In this document: positions 1-11,057 of the stretch, piece after piece
Layout: each line of letters starts with the position of its first letter
How positions within the stretch are numbered: position 1 is the stretch's first letter
IMG/VR virus record: IMGVR_UViG_3300009419_000011
Location: 1-64,000 of that record
Source: a virus
DNA length: 64,000 bases
Reading direction: 5' to 3' (one strand)
Position numbers and translations under genes: made by a program
The notes under the pieces: generated by a model
Databases searched by the model: none
Seen by the model: only the letters and a program-made list of their open reading frames with translations
Told to the model about the DNA's origin: nothing

Positions 1-1722
<1,722 letters not shown>

Positions 1723-1739
1723 AATAATAATGGATAAGT

Positions 1740-2396
1740 ATGAACATGCAAGAAGAAAATAAACAACAAGAACAAAGGCCAGTGCAAGAAAAACGCCCCG
1801 ACGAAGTTGGCGGAATTAGTCTTCAAGGTCATATTAAGATCTTTGATCCTGCCACTAAAGAAGTCTTTGTTAATAAACGCAATGCTATCCATTACGAAAA
1901 TTTTAGTCTAGCACTGGTTAACAGTGTTGGAAATCAAGGTTACGGATGGGTCAGTAAAATGGCGTTCGGCAACGGAGGTAGTAGAGTCGACCCTACTGGT
2001 ATTATTACATACTTAACACCTAACTCTGTTGGTCAAAATGCAGCATTATACAATAAAACTTACGAAAAATCAGTTGACGCTGCTAGCTCATCTAATTTAG
2101 ATCCTACAAGAAATTATATGGAATCTAGGCATTTAGTTGGTGCAACATACAGTGATCTTCTTGTTAGTTGTTTATTAGATTTTGGAGAACCTAACGGTCA
2201 GTCAGCGTTTGATAACAGTGCAAATTTAGACGGACAATTTGTATTTGATGAATTGGGATTAGTAGGATACGATTCTACTGGAAATGAATTGTTGTTAACA
2301 CACGTTATTTTTCACCCTGTGCAAAAGAGTTTAAACAGAATGATACAAATTGACTACACTGTTAGGGTTCAAAGTATTAGTGGGGTAGGAGCATAA
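1740..2396 (+). CDS. Unknown protein in the fibre cluster, probably virion-associated
   Basis: 218 residues, not recognised. The first 22 residues are rich in Gln, Glu and Lys (MNMQEENKQQEQ), and the rest looks like a compact beta-rich domain. No signal peptide or membrane segment is seen. It sits 17 bases after the cupredoxin-ending fibre gene and is followed after one base by the first of four fibre paralogues, so an operon of tail-fibre or baseplate genes is likely. A TATAAAAT stretch just upstream (about 1719) resembles but does not match the late promoter consensus. A structural role is inferred from position only. Confidence 0.55.
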   Translation: MNMQEENKQQEQRPVQEKRPDEVGGISLQGHIKIFDPATKEVFVNKRNAIHYENFSLALVNSVGNQGYGWVSKMAFGNGGSRVDPTGIITYLTPNSVGQNAALYNKTYEKSVDAASSSNLDPTRNYMESRHLVGATYSDLLVSCLLDFGEPNGQSAFDNSANLDGQFVFDELGLVGYDSTGNELLLTHVIFHPVQKSLNRMIQIDYTVRVQSISGVGA

Positions 2397-2397
2397 C

Positions 2398-4641
2398 ATG
2401 GCCTATACAGTTTATTTTTCTGACCCTACAAAGTATAGCAGTGCTATTTTAGTCGATGACGGTCTGCCCGGTAATCCTGGAAATAATTATTCTACTAGTC
2501 TAACACTAGTTGGAAAAAATGCTTCAGGATACGCATACGATTTTGCCACTAACTTTCTTCACCTGTTAGAAAATCATTCTAACGCTACTCCGCCAAACAA
2601 CCCTATTGAAGGGCAACTTTGGTACGACAATGCTAATCATAAATTAAAAATCAATGATGGCACAGCTAATGGTGCAAATTGGAAATCGATTAACGGAGTG
2701 TACCAAGAAGCTTCGGAGCCCCCCGAAGCAGTTACTGGTGATGTTTGGGTAGATACGACAACATTTCAATTAAAAGTTAAGAATGAAAACAGTGAATGGA
2801 TCTTGGTAGGTCCAGCTGTTGACGGTAGCAGTAAGTCTGGTCCAATTGCAGAAACAGTTTTAGATACTGTAGGTGTTGGGCATAAAATTATTGCAAACTA
2901 TGTTGACGGAAACATTGTAGAAATTATTAGTCCTGAACAATTTACTCCACAGATTAAAATTGACGGATTTGAAACAATCAAAGCTGGTCTTAATTTAACA
3001 GCAGTCAATTCCGCAATTTTGAATTCTACTGCATATGCAGCACAGAATCTTATTGTAACTACACCTACTCGGGGCGTTATCAGCGGTAATTATTTTGTTC
3101 GTAACGACATTGATACATCTATTAATGGAGTATTGAACGCTAAGAACGGCTTTACACTGGGCGTCGATCCTACTTTCTTAATTCAAAAGGAAGGCACATT
3201 TAAAAATAAATTTGTCAACAGCAAACTTAATGGAACATTTGCATTCCAAGTAGTTGACGAAAGTGAAATTTATAACGAAATTTTAACTGTCCAGGGAGAA
3301 AATAAGAGAATAGGAATAAACACTCCTAATCCTCAATTTACTTTGGATGTTACTGGCAATGCTAGATTTTCTGGAACTGTTACAATCACAACCAATGCTG
3401 ATGATGCACTAACTATTTCGGGTGCAGTTGCATTTGGTAAGAACACTTCGTTCAGTAGCACAGCAACATTTAACTCAACGTCTACATTTTTTAATGGGAT
3501 TAAGATAGGTAATACAGTTACTGATGCTTCTTTATTCTCTAAAGAAATTATTCAACCAGCAGTTCATAATGTTTACACCTTAGGATCTGTTACTAAGTCA
3601 TTTAAAGAAGTTCATAGTGCAGTATTTAGAGGCACGCTTGACGGAACATCTACAGTAGCAACTAGATTAGCATCTTCTGCAACATTCACAATGGCAGGCG
3701 ATGTATCTAGTGCAGGTATTACTTACGGCGGAACGAGCGAAACTAGAACATTTACAACTCAATTGCAGGCTAATGCAATTACATCAAGAAACACAGTTAC
3801 TAGTGTTGCATCAACTGATGAATTATTAGTAGCTGTTAAGAGTGTTAGTTTTGTTTCAATACCTGCTAACGGCGGATCTGGTAGCGGTATTGCGTTTGAT
3901 ATTACTCGTCAAGCTGCTGGAACATATGTCATTGACAGAGTTGCAAATAGCGGAACCAACTATCTTGCTAACGATGTGTTAACGGTTCCTGGAACATTGC
4001 TAGGTGGCGAAAATAATATCAACGATATGTCAATTACTATTCCAAGTGTTAACATACTTGGTAGTGCCCCAACAAACACCGCATTATTTACAGCAGTCTC
4101 TGGTACAGGGGTTACTGGATTAGCTAAGGCCAGTCGAGATGCTTTATTGTCCAGTGTGTTAGATTTCTTAATTCCTCCCGGTACAATTATGCCGTATGCT
4201 GGAATTGAAAAACCAAACCCTGCAACACCGTTGAGCAAAGGATGGTTATTCTGTGACGGGTCAGTGGTTGGACGTACAGACTATCCTGCATTGTTTGCTG
4301 CAATTGGTTACACTTATGGTAAGACATTGGTTAACGGTCAATTTAGATTGCCCGATCTTCGAGGTAGAATGATCATTGGTTATGATAATATGACCAACGG
4401 TCTTACTAGTAGCGGCGGAACTGCAAATAGGGTAGTAGGAGCAAATACACCTAACTCTTTTTCTGCATCTCAAGGAACAGCTCCGCCAGTAGTTGGCGGT
4501 CGCACTACGGCTACTATGACAGCAACATCATTCTCTCAGCAGTTTCCGTATCCAACTCCGGGCTTTGGCGGAACCGCAACAGGTATGGTAACTACCGTAA
4601 TGAATCCGTTCCATGCTATGAATTATATTATCAAGGCCTAA
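2398..4641 (+). CDS. Tail fibre paralogue 1 with phage tail collar domain
   Basis: 747 residues. Residues about 1-140 form the N-terminal domain shared with the next three genes (TLVGKNxxxY, then NFxxLLEN and GQLWYD), probably the part that attaches to the virion. The centre is repetitive beta structure typical of fibre shafts. From about residue 590 there is a phage tail collar type region (PPGTIMPYAG, GWLFCDGS, FRLPDLRGR), a family found in short tail fibres and receptor-binding tips. The gene ends GIGNYIIKA-like in style, with NYIIKA as the last residues, as in many collar proteins. It lies 6 bases upstream of the next paralogue. It probably acts outside the cell in host recognition; the target is unknown. 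Confidence 0.8.
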   Translation: MAYTVYFSDPTKYSSAILVDDGLPGNPGNNYSTSLTLVGKNASGYAYDFATNFLHLLENHSNATPPNNPIEGQLWYDNANHKLKINDGTANGANWKSINGVYQEASEPPEAVTGDVWVDTTTFQLKVKNENSEWILVGPAVDGSSKSGPIAETVLDTVGVGHKIIANYVDGNIVEIISPEQFTPQIKIDGFETIKAGLNLTAVNSAILNSTAYAAQNLIVTTPTRGVISGNYFVRNDIDTSINGVLNAKNGFTLGVDPTFLIQKEGTFKNKFVNSKLNGTFAFQVVDESEIYNEILTVQGENKRIGINTPNPQFTLDVTGNARFSGTVTITTNADDALTISGAVAFGKNTSFSSTATFNSTSTFFNGIKIGNTVTDASLFSKEIIQPAVHNVYTLGSVTKSFKEVHSAVFRGTLDGTSTVATRLASSATFTMAGDVSSAGITYGGTSETRTFTTQLQANAITSRNTVTSVASTDELLVAVKSVSFVSIPANGGSGSGIAFDITRQAAGTYVIDRVANSGTNYLANDVLTVPGTLLGGENNINDMSITIPSVNILGSAPTNTALFTAVSGTGVTGLAKASRDALLSSVLDFLIPPGTIMPYAGIEKPNPATPLSKGWLFCDGSVVGRTDYPALFAAIGYTYGKTLVNGQFRLPDLRGRMIIGYDNMTNGLTSSGGTANRVVGANTPNSFSASQGTAPPVVGGRTTATMTATSFSQQFPYPTPGFGGTATGMVTTVMNPFHAMNYIIKA

Positions 4642-4647
4642 TAAGTT

Positions 4648-6870
4648 ATGTCATATACGATTAAATTTACAAACGGAAAAACATTAGCAGTAGTAGCTGA
4701 TCAATCAATTGACGAAGTGTCAACTAGCATAACTTTAGTGGGCAAGAATGTTAATAATTACGGACAGTATGTTAATGCTAACTTTGTGTCATTGCTTGAA
4801 AACTTTTCAAACTTAATTGAACCATCTAGCCCTGTTGTAGGTCAAACATGGTTTGATACAAGTGAAGGACGATTAAAAGTTTATTCAACTGGTACATTTA
4901 AACCAGTTGGTGCTCCTATTATTAGCACCATTGAACCAGCCGGTGCAGTCCGCGGTGACTTATGGGTAGATACTACTGACAATTTATTAAAATGGTATGA
5001 CGGAACAGTTTGGCAACTGGCTGCTAAACAATATTCTGACAGTGTAGGTAAAGAAGGATGGTTCGTAGATACAATAACTGACAGCTCAGGTTTTGATCAC
5101 GAGCTGTCTATTTTCTATAGTCAAGGTGTTCGTTGGGCAGTTATGTCTACTTCGACTATCACACTTCAACCAGAAACGTTAACTGCAATTGCTTTAGGCA
5201 CTAGCACTATTAGATCTGGTTTGATGATTAACAGTGCAATTGGTGCTAAATTTTATGGTGTAGCAACTAGTGCAGAAAGTATTCAAGGAGTTAGTCTCGA
5301 CAGCGTACTAAGATCTAATTCTTCAACAGAAATTACTGGTAAATTTGATTTTGTTAACGATAACGGTATTTCAGTTGGAACAAATTCAAATGTTGAAATA
5401 TTAGTTGACAATACTGGAGTAGTTACTAGTGTGATCCGAGGAACAATCCAAGGCGAACCTCTAGAAATTAGATACAATAGTGTCACAACTGGCACTGATG
5501 CAGTAGCAATCCATGTTGATTCTGACAATGATCGAATTGGTATTTTTAAACGAAATCCTACAGTTGATGTAGATATTGCAGGCGATGTGCAGATTTCTGG
5601 AAACCTTACAGTGCTAGGAACTCAGGTAAGTGTAGAATCTACATTTATGAGAATTGAAGATAAAAACATCGAACTTGCAACTGGCCAAACTACTGCAACC
5701 GATGCGTTTGTCGACGGCGGCGGCATTACATTGCACGGTTCTACTGATAAACTTTGGGTGTTTAGTGACTCGTCTGATTCTTGGCAATCTAATATTGGCA
5801 TTGATACCTTAACTACATCTGGATCTTATAAAATTGCAGGGGTTCCTGTATTAGAATGGGCAGGTGCTGCTGACTACAAATTAAGTTCTTCAGTTAAGTT
5901 TGCACCGGGATTAATTAATTTACCAGTGCTTCAGGGACTAACTGTTTCCAGTGTTGTTATCTACGATAAAAATATCTCAACAGTTTCAACACCGCTAACT
6001 GATTTATACTTAACTCCGTCGAGCGGATATGTTAATTTAGACAACTCTAACAAGATTGTTGGACTAGCAGCTACAGTTGACGTTGATACTGATGATACTG
6101 CGGTGTCTAAAGGCTACTTTGAAGGTCGTCTTGCTGGTGCATTAGGTGGATATAGTGCTAGAAAGCCTTATACATTGGCCATTGATATCACTGACTTTGA
6201 CACAGTTAACGAAGATATTATTGCTACGTTAGATGTTACACTACCAGTTGACGGATTTGGTGATCCGTACTATGTTCAGCCTGACGGTGCTAGATGTACG
6301 GTTTTATGTACCAAGTATGAGGCCACTACTGCAACATATTTGTTGAATAATTTAAACACTTCTACTGTTAGAAAATTATTCAATATTGTTACCGGTATTA
6401 ATTATACAGCAACATCAACTACTACTTCGTTTATCAACACTATAACAAGTACATCTACTTTATTAGTCACTGATTTTGAATTAGCAGGTAATGTAACTAT
6501 TGCTACTCCCATGCCTCGTATTGTTAGAACTGTAAAATTGTTTGCAGTTATTGCAGGATATTGGACATTTATTGAAGATGTTGATACTACCTATCTAACA
6601 TCTGACAGTGCGTTTACTCTAACTACAGGCGTAAAAACTTTCACAGTTAACAAAAGTAGTTCTACAGTTTATAGCTTCCCAACATCATGGGGCAGCATAT
6701 TCAGTACCGGTACTAGCATAACAATTAGAGAAACTGATACACAGGTTAACTACCTACAAGGAACAATTTCTGAATATTCAGGAACTAACTTAACAGTTAA
6801 TGTAACTGCTGCATACAATACTGCAACAACATCAACGTTCACATCGTGGATTATTAGAAGAGACCTATAA
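4648..6870 (+). CDS. Tail fibre paralogue 2
   Basis: 740 residues. The N-terminal domain (about 1-140; ITLVGKNVNNYG, NFVSLLENFSN, GQTWFD) matches the flanking paralogues. A middle section (about residues 300-350: IAGDVQISGNLTVLGTQ, IEDKNIELATG) resembles triple-beta-helix shaft segments common in phage fibres. The C-terminus has a beta module (TGVKTFTVNKSS to TFTSWIIRRDL) related in pattern to the modules in the collagen-like fibre genes. No collar domain or chaperone domain is seen. It is co-directional with tight spacing in the four-gene fibre array. Receptor-related function is inferred. Confidence 0.75.
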   Translation: MSYTIKFTNGKTLAVVADQSIDEVSTSITLVGKNVNNYGQYVNANFVSLLENFSNLIEPSSPVVGQTWFDTSEGRLKVYSTGTFKPVGAPIISTIEPAGAVRGDLWVDTTDNLLKWYDGTVWQLAAKQYSDSVGKEGWFVDTITDSSGFDHELSIFYSQGVRWAVMSTSTITLQPETLTAIALGTSTIRSGLMINSAIGAKFYGVATSAESIQGVSLDSVLRSNSSTEITGKFDFVNDNGISVGTNSNVEILVDNTGVVTSVIRGTIQGEPLEIRYNSVTTGTDAVAIHVDSDNDRIGIFKRNPTVDVDIAGDVQISGNLTVLGTQVSVESTFMRIEDKNIELATGQTTATDAFVDGGGITLHGSTDKLWVFSDSSDSWQSNIGIDTLTTSGSYKIAGVPVLEWAGAADYKLSSSVKFAPGLINLPVLQGLTVSSVVIYDKNISTVSTPLTDLYLTPSSGYVNLDNSNKIVGLAATVDVDTDDTAVSKGYFEGRLAGALGGYSARKPYTLAIDITDFDTVNEDIIATLDVTLPVDGFGDPYYVQPDGARCTVLCTKYEATTATYLLNNLNTSTVRKLFNIVTGINYTATSTTTSFINTITSTSTLLVTDFELAGNVTIATPMPRIVRTVKLFAVIAGYWTFIEDVDTTYLTSDSAFTLTTGVKTFTVNKSSSTVYSFPTSWGSIFSTGTSITIRETDTQVNYLQGTISEYSGTNLTVNVTAAYNTATTSTFTSWIIRRDL

Positions 6871-6884
6871 CGGAGAGCAACTAG

Positions 6885-8507
6885 ATGCCTTATAATTTGA
6901 ATTATTTTGACGGGAGAGCTTTTATAACGCTTGCTGATGGTGTAGTCGATCAGCAGGCTTCTTCTAGTCTCTATTTAATTGGTAAAGATGTTACTAGTTA
7001 TGGTACTATTCAAAACGATAACTTCCTTTGGTTAACTGAAAATTTTGCAGGAACAGTGGAACCTGTTAATAAAGTACAAGGACAGCTTTGGTTTGACAAA
7101 TCCGATAGTGTATTAAAACCGAAAATATACGACGGTGGCGAATGGAGAACTATTGGAATTGTTACAGCAGGAGTAACTTCGGCAACAAATGCAACACTTG
7201 GCGATTTTTGGTATGAAACTTCTGCAGGACAGTTGTTTATTAAGAATACGCTGTCTAATTATTCACTAATTGGACCAGAAGCAGTTCCCGGCTTTGGTAC
7301 TACTAAATTTGTATCGACTAAAGTTATTGATTCTGCTAATGGAATACATGCTTGTATTGTAATGTATGCTGATGGCATAATTTTAGGTGCAGTGTCTAAC
7401 GACGATTTTGATGTTAAATCGACTGAAGCAGTGTACCTTGCAGGTATTCCTCATGTTGGTCGAGGATTTAATTTTGCATCTGGTGCAAGTATTAGTTCCG
7501 ACGATGTGTATTTAAAAGCAGATGTTGCTGAAGTAATTACAGCACGGTGGTCTTTTACTAATAGCAGTGGAATCGGAATTGGTACATCTACTATCTATTC
7601 AAGCGAAGCTGGTAATTTAACATTACAATCTACAAATAGAAGTGTTGTGGTCAATGCATCTGAATTTAGACCAGGAAGCAGTTTAACAACATTAGGAAAT
7701 TCTTCAAATAAATTTGCTAAAGTTTATACAAGTGAAATTAATGCAGGTAGCAGTATAACTTCTGCAAATTTAGTTGGTAAGTTTATTTTAAGTTCTAGTA
7801 GCAAAATTGAACCAGGCACTGATGCTTCAATTAATTTTGGTGCAGCTAATGCTCGCTTTGCTACGTTGTTCTCAAAAGGATTGAATGCAGGCGGAACGGC
7901 TGAGTCTGGAGTTATTACTGGCCAATGGTCTATGGGTGCAGGAAGTTCATTATCTTTACAAAATGCTACATTAATTGTTGACACTCTTGCTGCTCCGACT
8001 GTTTCAGCTACAACAGCAGTTTCTACTCCTAAATTATCGGCTGGAAGTCCTAGTACTAACGGCACATTTGAAGGCCAGTGGTCATTTGGATCAGGGTCAT
8101 CGTTATCATTGCCAATTGGCACAACATCTTATTATGCTGACATTGCAGAAAGATATGCAAGCGATGAGCAGTATGAATCTGGAACAGTTGTAATGTTTGG
8201 TGGGACATCGGAAGTGACTATTGCAAATGTTCATAGTACACCCGCAGTTGCTGGAATAGTAACAACAGAACCTGCACAAATTTTAAATTCTGAATTGGCA
8301 GATTCTGTTGCAATTGCCCTAGTTGGTCGAGTACCTTGCAAAGTAACAGGTAATATCACTCGTGGTAATTTATTAGTAGTGAGTCATATTCCGGGAGTCC
8401 TTACAACTTCTCTATTCCCAAGTCCGGGAACAATTGTAGCGAAAGCAATGGAAAATTATAACTCTCCAGATGTGGGAGTAATTGAAGTAATGGTAACAAG
8501 AGGCTAA
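6885..8507 (+). CDS. Tail fibre paralogue 3 with shared C-terminal domain
   Basis: 540 residues. The N-terminal domain (LYLIGKDVTSYG, NFLWLTENFAG, GQLWFD) is shared with the other three paralogues. The C-terminal 125 residues (from DIAERYASDEQYESGTV through IALVGRVPCKV to GVIEVMVTRG) match the C-termini of the genes at 8511 and 58715. Such a conserved end behind variable shafts resembles a trimerisation or intramolecular-chaperone domain, possibly of the peptidase-G2 type, but no catalytic residues were assigned. A Shine-Dalgarno-like CGGAGAG lies about 10 bases before the ATG. Confidence 0.75.
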   Translation: MPYNLNYFDGRAFITLADGVVDQQASSSLYLIGKDVTSYGTIQNDNFLWLTENFAGTVEPVNKVQGQLWFDKSDSVLKPKIYDGGEWRTIGIVTAGVTSATNATLGDFWYETSAGQLFIKNTLSNYSLIGPEAVPGFGTTKFVSTKVIDSANGIHACIVMYADGIILGAVSNDDFDVKSTEAVYLAGIPHVGRGFNFASGASISSDDVYLKADVAEVITARWSFTNSSGIGIGTSTIYSSEAGNLTLQSTNRSVVVNASEFRPGSSLTTLGNSSNKFAKVYTSEINAGSSITSANLVGKFILSSSSKIEPGTDASINFGAANARFATLFSKGLNAGGTAESGVITGQWSMGAGSSLSLQNATLIVDTLAAPTVSATTAVSTPKLSAGSPSTNGTFEGQWSFGSGSSLSLPIGTTSYYADIAERYASDEQYESGTVVMFGGTSEVTIANVHSTPAVAGIVTTEPAQILNSELADSVAIALVGRVPCKVTGNITRGNLLVVSHIPGVLTTSLFPSPGTIVAKAMENYNSPDVGVIEVMVTRG

Positions 8508-8510
8508 TGA

Positions 8511-9890
8511 ATGTCATATATTATTAACAAATCAAACGGTACAAAATTAGTTACTATTGAGGATGGCTCTATTAACGTTTCTGTTTGTGATCTATCTTTA
8601 GTTGGTAAAAATTATGCTGGCTATGGCGAATCTATCGCAACTAATTTTGTTAAACTTTTAGAAAATTTCTCAAACAGTAAACAACCACCTAAACCAATTA
8701 CTGGTCAAATTTGGTACGATAGCACTAACAGAAAAATTAAATTCTATAATGGTGCAGAGTTTAAACCAGTTCCTTCGTTGCAATCATCAACAGACTATCC
8801 AACTGATCAATATAAAGGTGACCTGCACTACAACGAAACTGAAGGCAAACTTTATTATTATGATGGTACTGGATACGTTTTAATTGGACCACAACTAACA
8901 GGCAAGTCTGCAATCAACACAGTGACACCTGTTCTTCTACAAGAATCTAACGGCCAGGTACATTATGTATTGAAGCATCAAATTCAAGATCAGTTTGTTG
9001 AAACAGACCTTAAAGATATTGTAATTGCTTCAAGGGCACAATTTGTTCCAACATCCGGAGACTATTCAGATTATCCTATTATCAAAAGAGGATTAACATT
9101 ACCCGGAACAAACAGTTTTGGAGTATCTTATAGTTCTGAAAATCTTGAAGGTTACTTACTATGGGGCACGGCTTCTGACAGTATTCGATTAAACGGTAAA
9201 GAGTCCAGTGATTTTGTCACATATGAATCTCCTATTTTTACAGCACAAGTGCAGGTTAATAATGTCAGCGGAGTTAACATTGCACAGAACCAACTAAGAT
9301 TGTTCTCCAATGTAAACGGAGCTCAAATTACTTCAAGTTTATATAGACTTAGTTTAAATGTTACTGACACTAACCAAGAAATTATAAATGTTGTTAACGT
9401 TGATGCTAGTGATAATCCGGCATTGCTTGCAAGTAGAACACTAGGAACCTTAGTTAATATTGGCAGTGCTTCGAATCCTTTCAACATTATATACGGTAGA
9501 GAGTTTAATACAGTAGGTGCCGACTTGGCAGAAAACTATCTTGCAGATGCAGAATATGAGCCGGGCACTGTGTTACGTTTAGGCGGAACAGCAGAAGTTA
9601 CTATCTGTGCAAGTTACGAACACGAAGGCATTGCAGGTATTGTGTCAACTCAACCTGGATATCTATTGAATAGAGATTTGGCTAACGGAGTTGCTATTGC
9701 ACTTAAAGGTCGCGTACCTTGCAAGGTAAAAGGACCAGTTAAGAAAGGTGATGTATTAGTTTCGTCTAATATCCCTGGACATGCCGAAGTTCGTAAGTAC
9801 GGACATAGAACAAATCCAATGGCAGTGCTAGGAAAGGCACTCCAAGACTTCACTGGTGAAACTGGCGTTATTGAAGTAATGGTATATTAA
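8511..9890 (+). CDS. Tail fibre paralogue 4 with shared C-terminal domain
   Basis: 459 residues, the shortest of the four. The N-terminal domain (LSLVGKNYAGYG, NFVKLLENFSN, GQIWYD) is shared across the array. The C-terminal domain (DLAENYLADAEYEPGTV, IALKGRVPCKV, GVIEVMVY) matches that of the preceding gene and of the collagen-like gene at 58715. It starts 3 bases after the previous stop, so translation is probably coupled. It is the last gene of the + block and is followed at once by a strong terminator whose stem overlaps its stop codon. Confidence 0.75.
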   Translation: MSYIINKSNGTKLVTIEDGSINVSVCDLSLVGKNYAGYGESIATNFVKLLENFSNSKQPPKPITGQIWYDSTNRKIKFYNGAEFKPVPSLQSSTDYPTDQYKGDLHYNETEGKLYYYDGTGYVLIGPQLTGKSAINTVTPVLLQESNGQVHYVLKHQIQDQFVETDLKDIVIASRAQFVPTSGDYSDYPIIKRGLTLPGTNSFGVSYSSENLEGYLLWGTASDSIRLNGKESSDFVTYESPIFTAQVQVNNVSGVNIAQNQLRLFSNVNGAQITSSLYRLSLNVTDTNQEIINVVNVDASDNPALLASRTLGTLVNIGSASNPFNIIYGREFNTVGADLAENYLADAEYEPGTVLRLGGTAEVTICASYEHEGIAGIVSTQPGYLLNRDLANGVAIALKGRVPCKVKGPVKKGDVLVSSNIPGHAEVRKYGHRTNPMAVLGKALQDFTGETGVIEVMVY

Positions 9891-9914
9891 AAAAGCCCCT
9901 TCCGGGGCTTTTTT
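9889..9914. terminator. Bidirectional intrinsic terminator between convergent gene blocks
   Basis: A-run plus GCCCC (9889-9899), a 4-base loop TTCC (9900-9903), then GGGGC plus a T-run (9904-9914). The stem is a perfect inverted repeat with A/T tracts on both sides, so it can end transcription of the + fibre genes and of the - genes. It overlaps the stop codons of both flanking genes. Confidence 0.92.
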
Positions 9915-10539
9915 ATGCTTCAGTAGTTTCTACTTTTGAAGTTTTCTTCTTTGGCGGATCAATTGTGTCTGCTTCTTTTCGCAATCTTGCAGCCTCTTTA
10001 TAAAGAGCATCTGCTCGACTACGCATTTCTGCAGGAGACAACTCTACGGGTGTAGTGTCGACAACAATTTCGTTGTCTTTCATTTTGTCTTCCCTAGCTT
10101 TGTCCCATTTAGTTTTTACAGATTCCTTTGCACTAGGGCTTGCAGGCTTCTGCTCAGTTGATTCTGTAATTGCTAATTGATCAATAGTAATACCTTTTTG
10201 GTCAGCAACTAGTTGATTTAACTCACTTAGAGTAATTTGATTCTTATTATCAAATACCATAGTGACCATATTAGTTGCAACTTTAGTCAATAGCCCATTA
10301 CGGTGTAAAAATTCCAACATGTTGGAACCATCTGGGAACCTACGTACAGCTAATACATCTGCAAGTTCATTTGCTTGCTGACCAGAATCGCTTTCAATTA
10401 GACTCATAAGAGAATCGTGAAATGCATCGGGTAATGCATTAGTACCGCATACTAGAGCACTGGTAGCTTCGCCAGGCAGTGTTCTAAACACAACGGCTAA
10501 CTTTGCTCCGTTGTTCTTCATTTTTCCAACATGTTTCAT
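9913..10539 (-). CDS. Unknown phage protein, 208 residues
   Basis: Not recognised. The N-terminal two thirds look globular (LAVVFRTLPGEATSALV, then SLIESDSGQQANELADVL). The last 80 residues are highly charged with Lys/Glu-rich helices, probably a coiled or disordered tail. AAGGA precedes the ATG. It is the last of three co-directional genes behind an exact late-type promoter at 11059, which hints at late expression and a virion or assembly role; that is inference. Confidence 0.65.
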   Translation of the reverse strand: MKHVGKMKNNGAKLAVVFRTLPGEATSALVCGTNALPDAFHDSLMSLIESDSGQQANELADVLAVRRFPDGSNMLEFLHRNGLLTKVATNMVTMVFDNKNQITLSELNQLVADQKGITIDQLAITESTEQKPASPSAKESVKTKWDKAREDKMKDNEIVVDTTPVELSPAEMRSRADALYKEAARLRKEADTIDPPKKKTSKVETTEA

Positions 10540-10548
10540 ATTTTATCC

Positions 10549-10764
10549 TTATTCTGGTTGAGCAGTTTGCTCAGCAGCCTCTGGTGCTTTCTGTGCAGGT
10601 ACAACAGCAGCCAAGAAGGTATCTAATTTATTAAATACACCTCCAACTGCGGCCATCTCGGCTGCTTTGAATGCACCGCGAGTTGCGGCAATATCAATAA
10701 TAGATCTGACATTTTGTAGATCTGTAATTGTTAGCTCAGGGGCTTGTTTTTCTTGTTCTGACAT
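10549..10764 (-). CDS. Unknown small phage protein, 71 residues
   Basis: Not recognised. A helical core (LTITDLQNVRSIIDIAATRG, then a Phe/Ala-rich helix) is followed by an Ala/Gln/Glu/Pro tail. AAGGA lies 7 bases before the ATG. It sits 2 bases after the upstream gene and 9 bases before the next, in the small late-type operon 9913-11045. Confidence 0.6.
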   Translation of the reverse strand: MSEQEKQAPELTITDLQNVRSIIDIAATRGAFKAAEMAAVGGVFNKLDTFLAAVVPAQKAPEAAEQTAQPE

Positions 10765-10766
10765 TT

Positions 10767-11045
10767 TTAATCCTTATGCAAAAGTGGACAGGCTAACGAT
10801 AGCATAGATAGTTCTTTTGCATCTTCAACACCTATCTCGATAGCAGTAGTTAGCTTATTATCATCCACGATGGTGCATTTTCTGACGCAATAGCGACTAT
10901 CCAAATTAAGATAAATCCATTTATCTAGCTCTCTAATATCGAGCATTTTTTTAATTTGGAGCTTGCTAAAATTAGGAGGAATCCGATCTAGTCTTCTCAT
11001 TGAGAGTACGTTTAACGGATTCACTCTTCCTTTACTGATAGCCAT
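10767..11045 (-). CDS. Unknown phage protein, 92 residues
   Basis: Not recognised. Basic N-terminus (MAISKGRVNPLNVLSMRRLD), three Cys scattered in the second half, no obvious zinc site. First gene of a three-gene operon; its ATG lies 13 bases after the TATAAATA late promoter at 11059-11066. No strong Shine-Dalgarno is seen. Confidence 0.55.
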   Translation of the reverse strand: MAISKGRVNPLNVLSMRRLDRIPPNFSKLQIKKMLDIRELDKWIYLNLDSRYCVRKCTIVDDNKLTTAIEIGVEDAKELSMLSLACPLLHKD

Positions 11046-11057
11046 AATATACCTACT

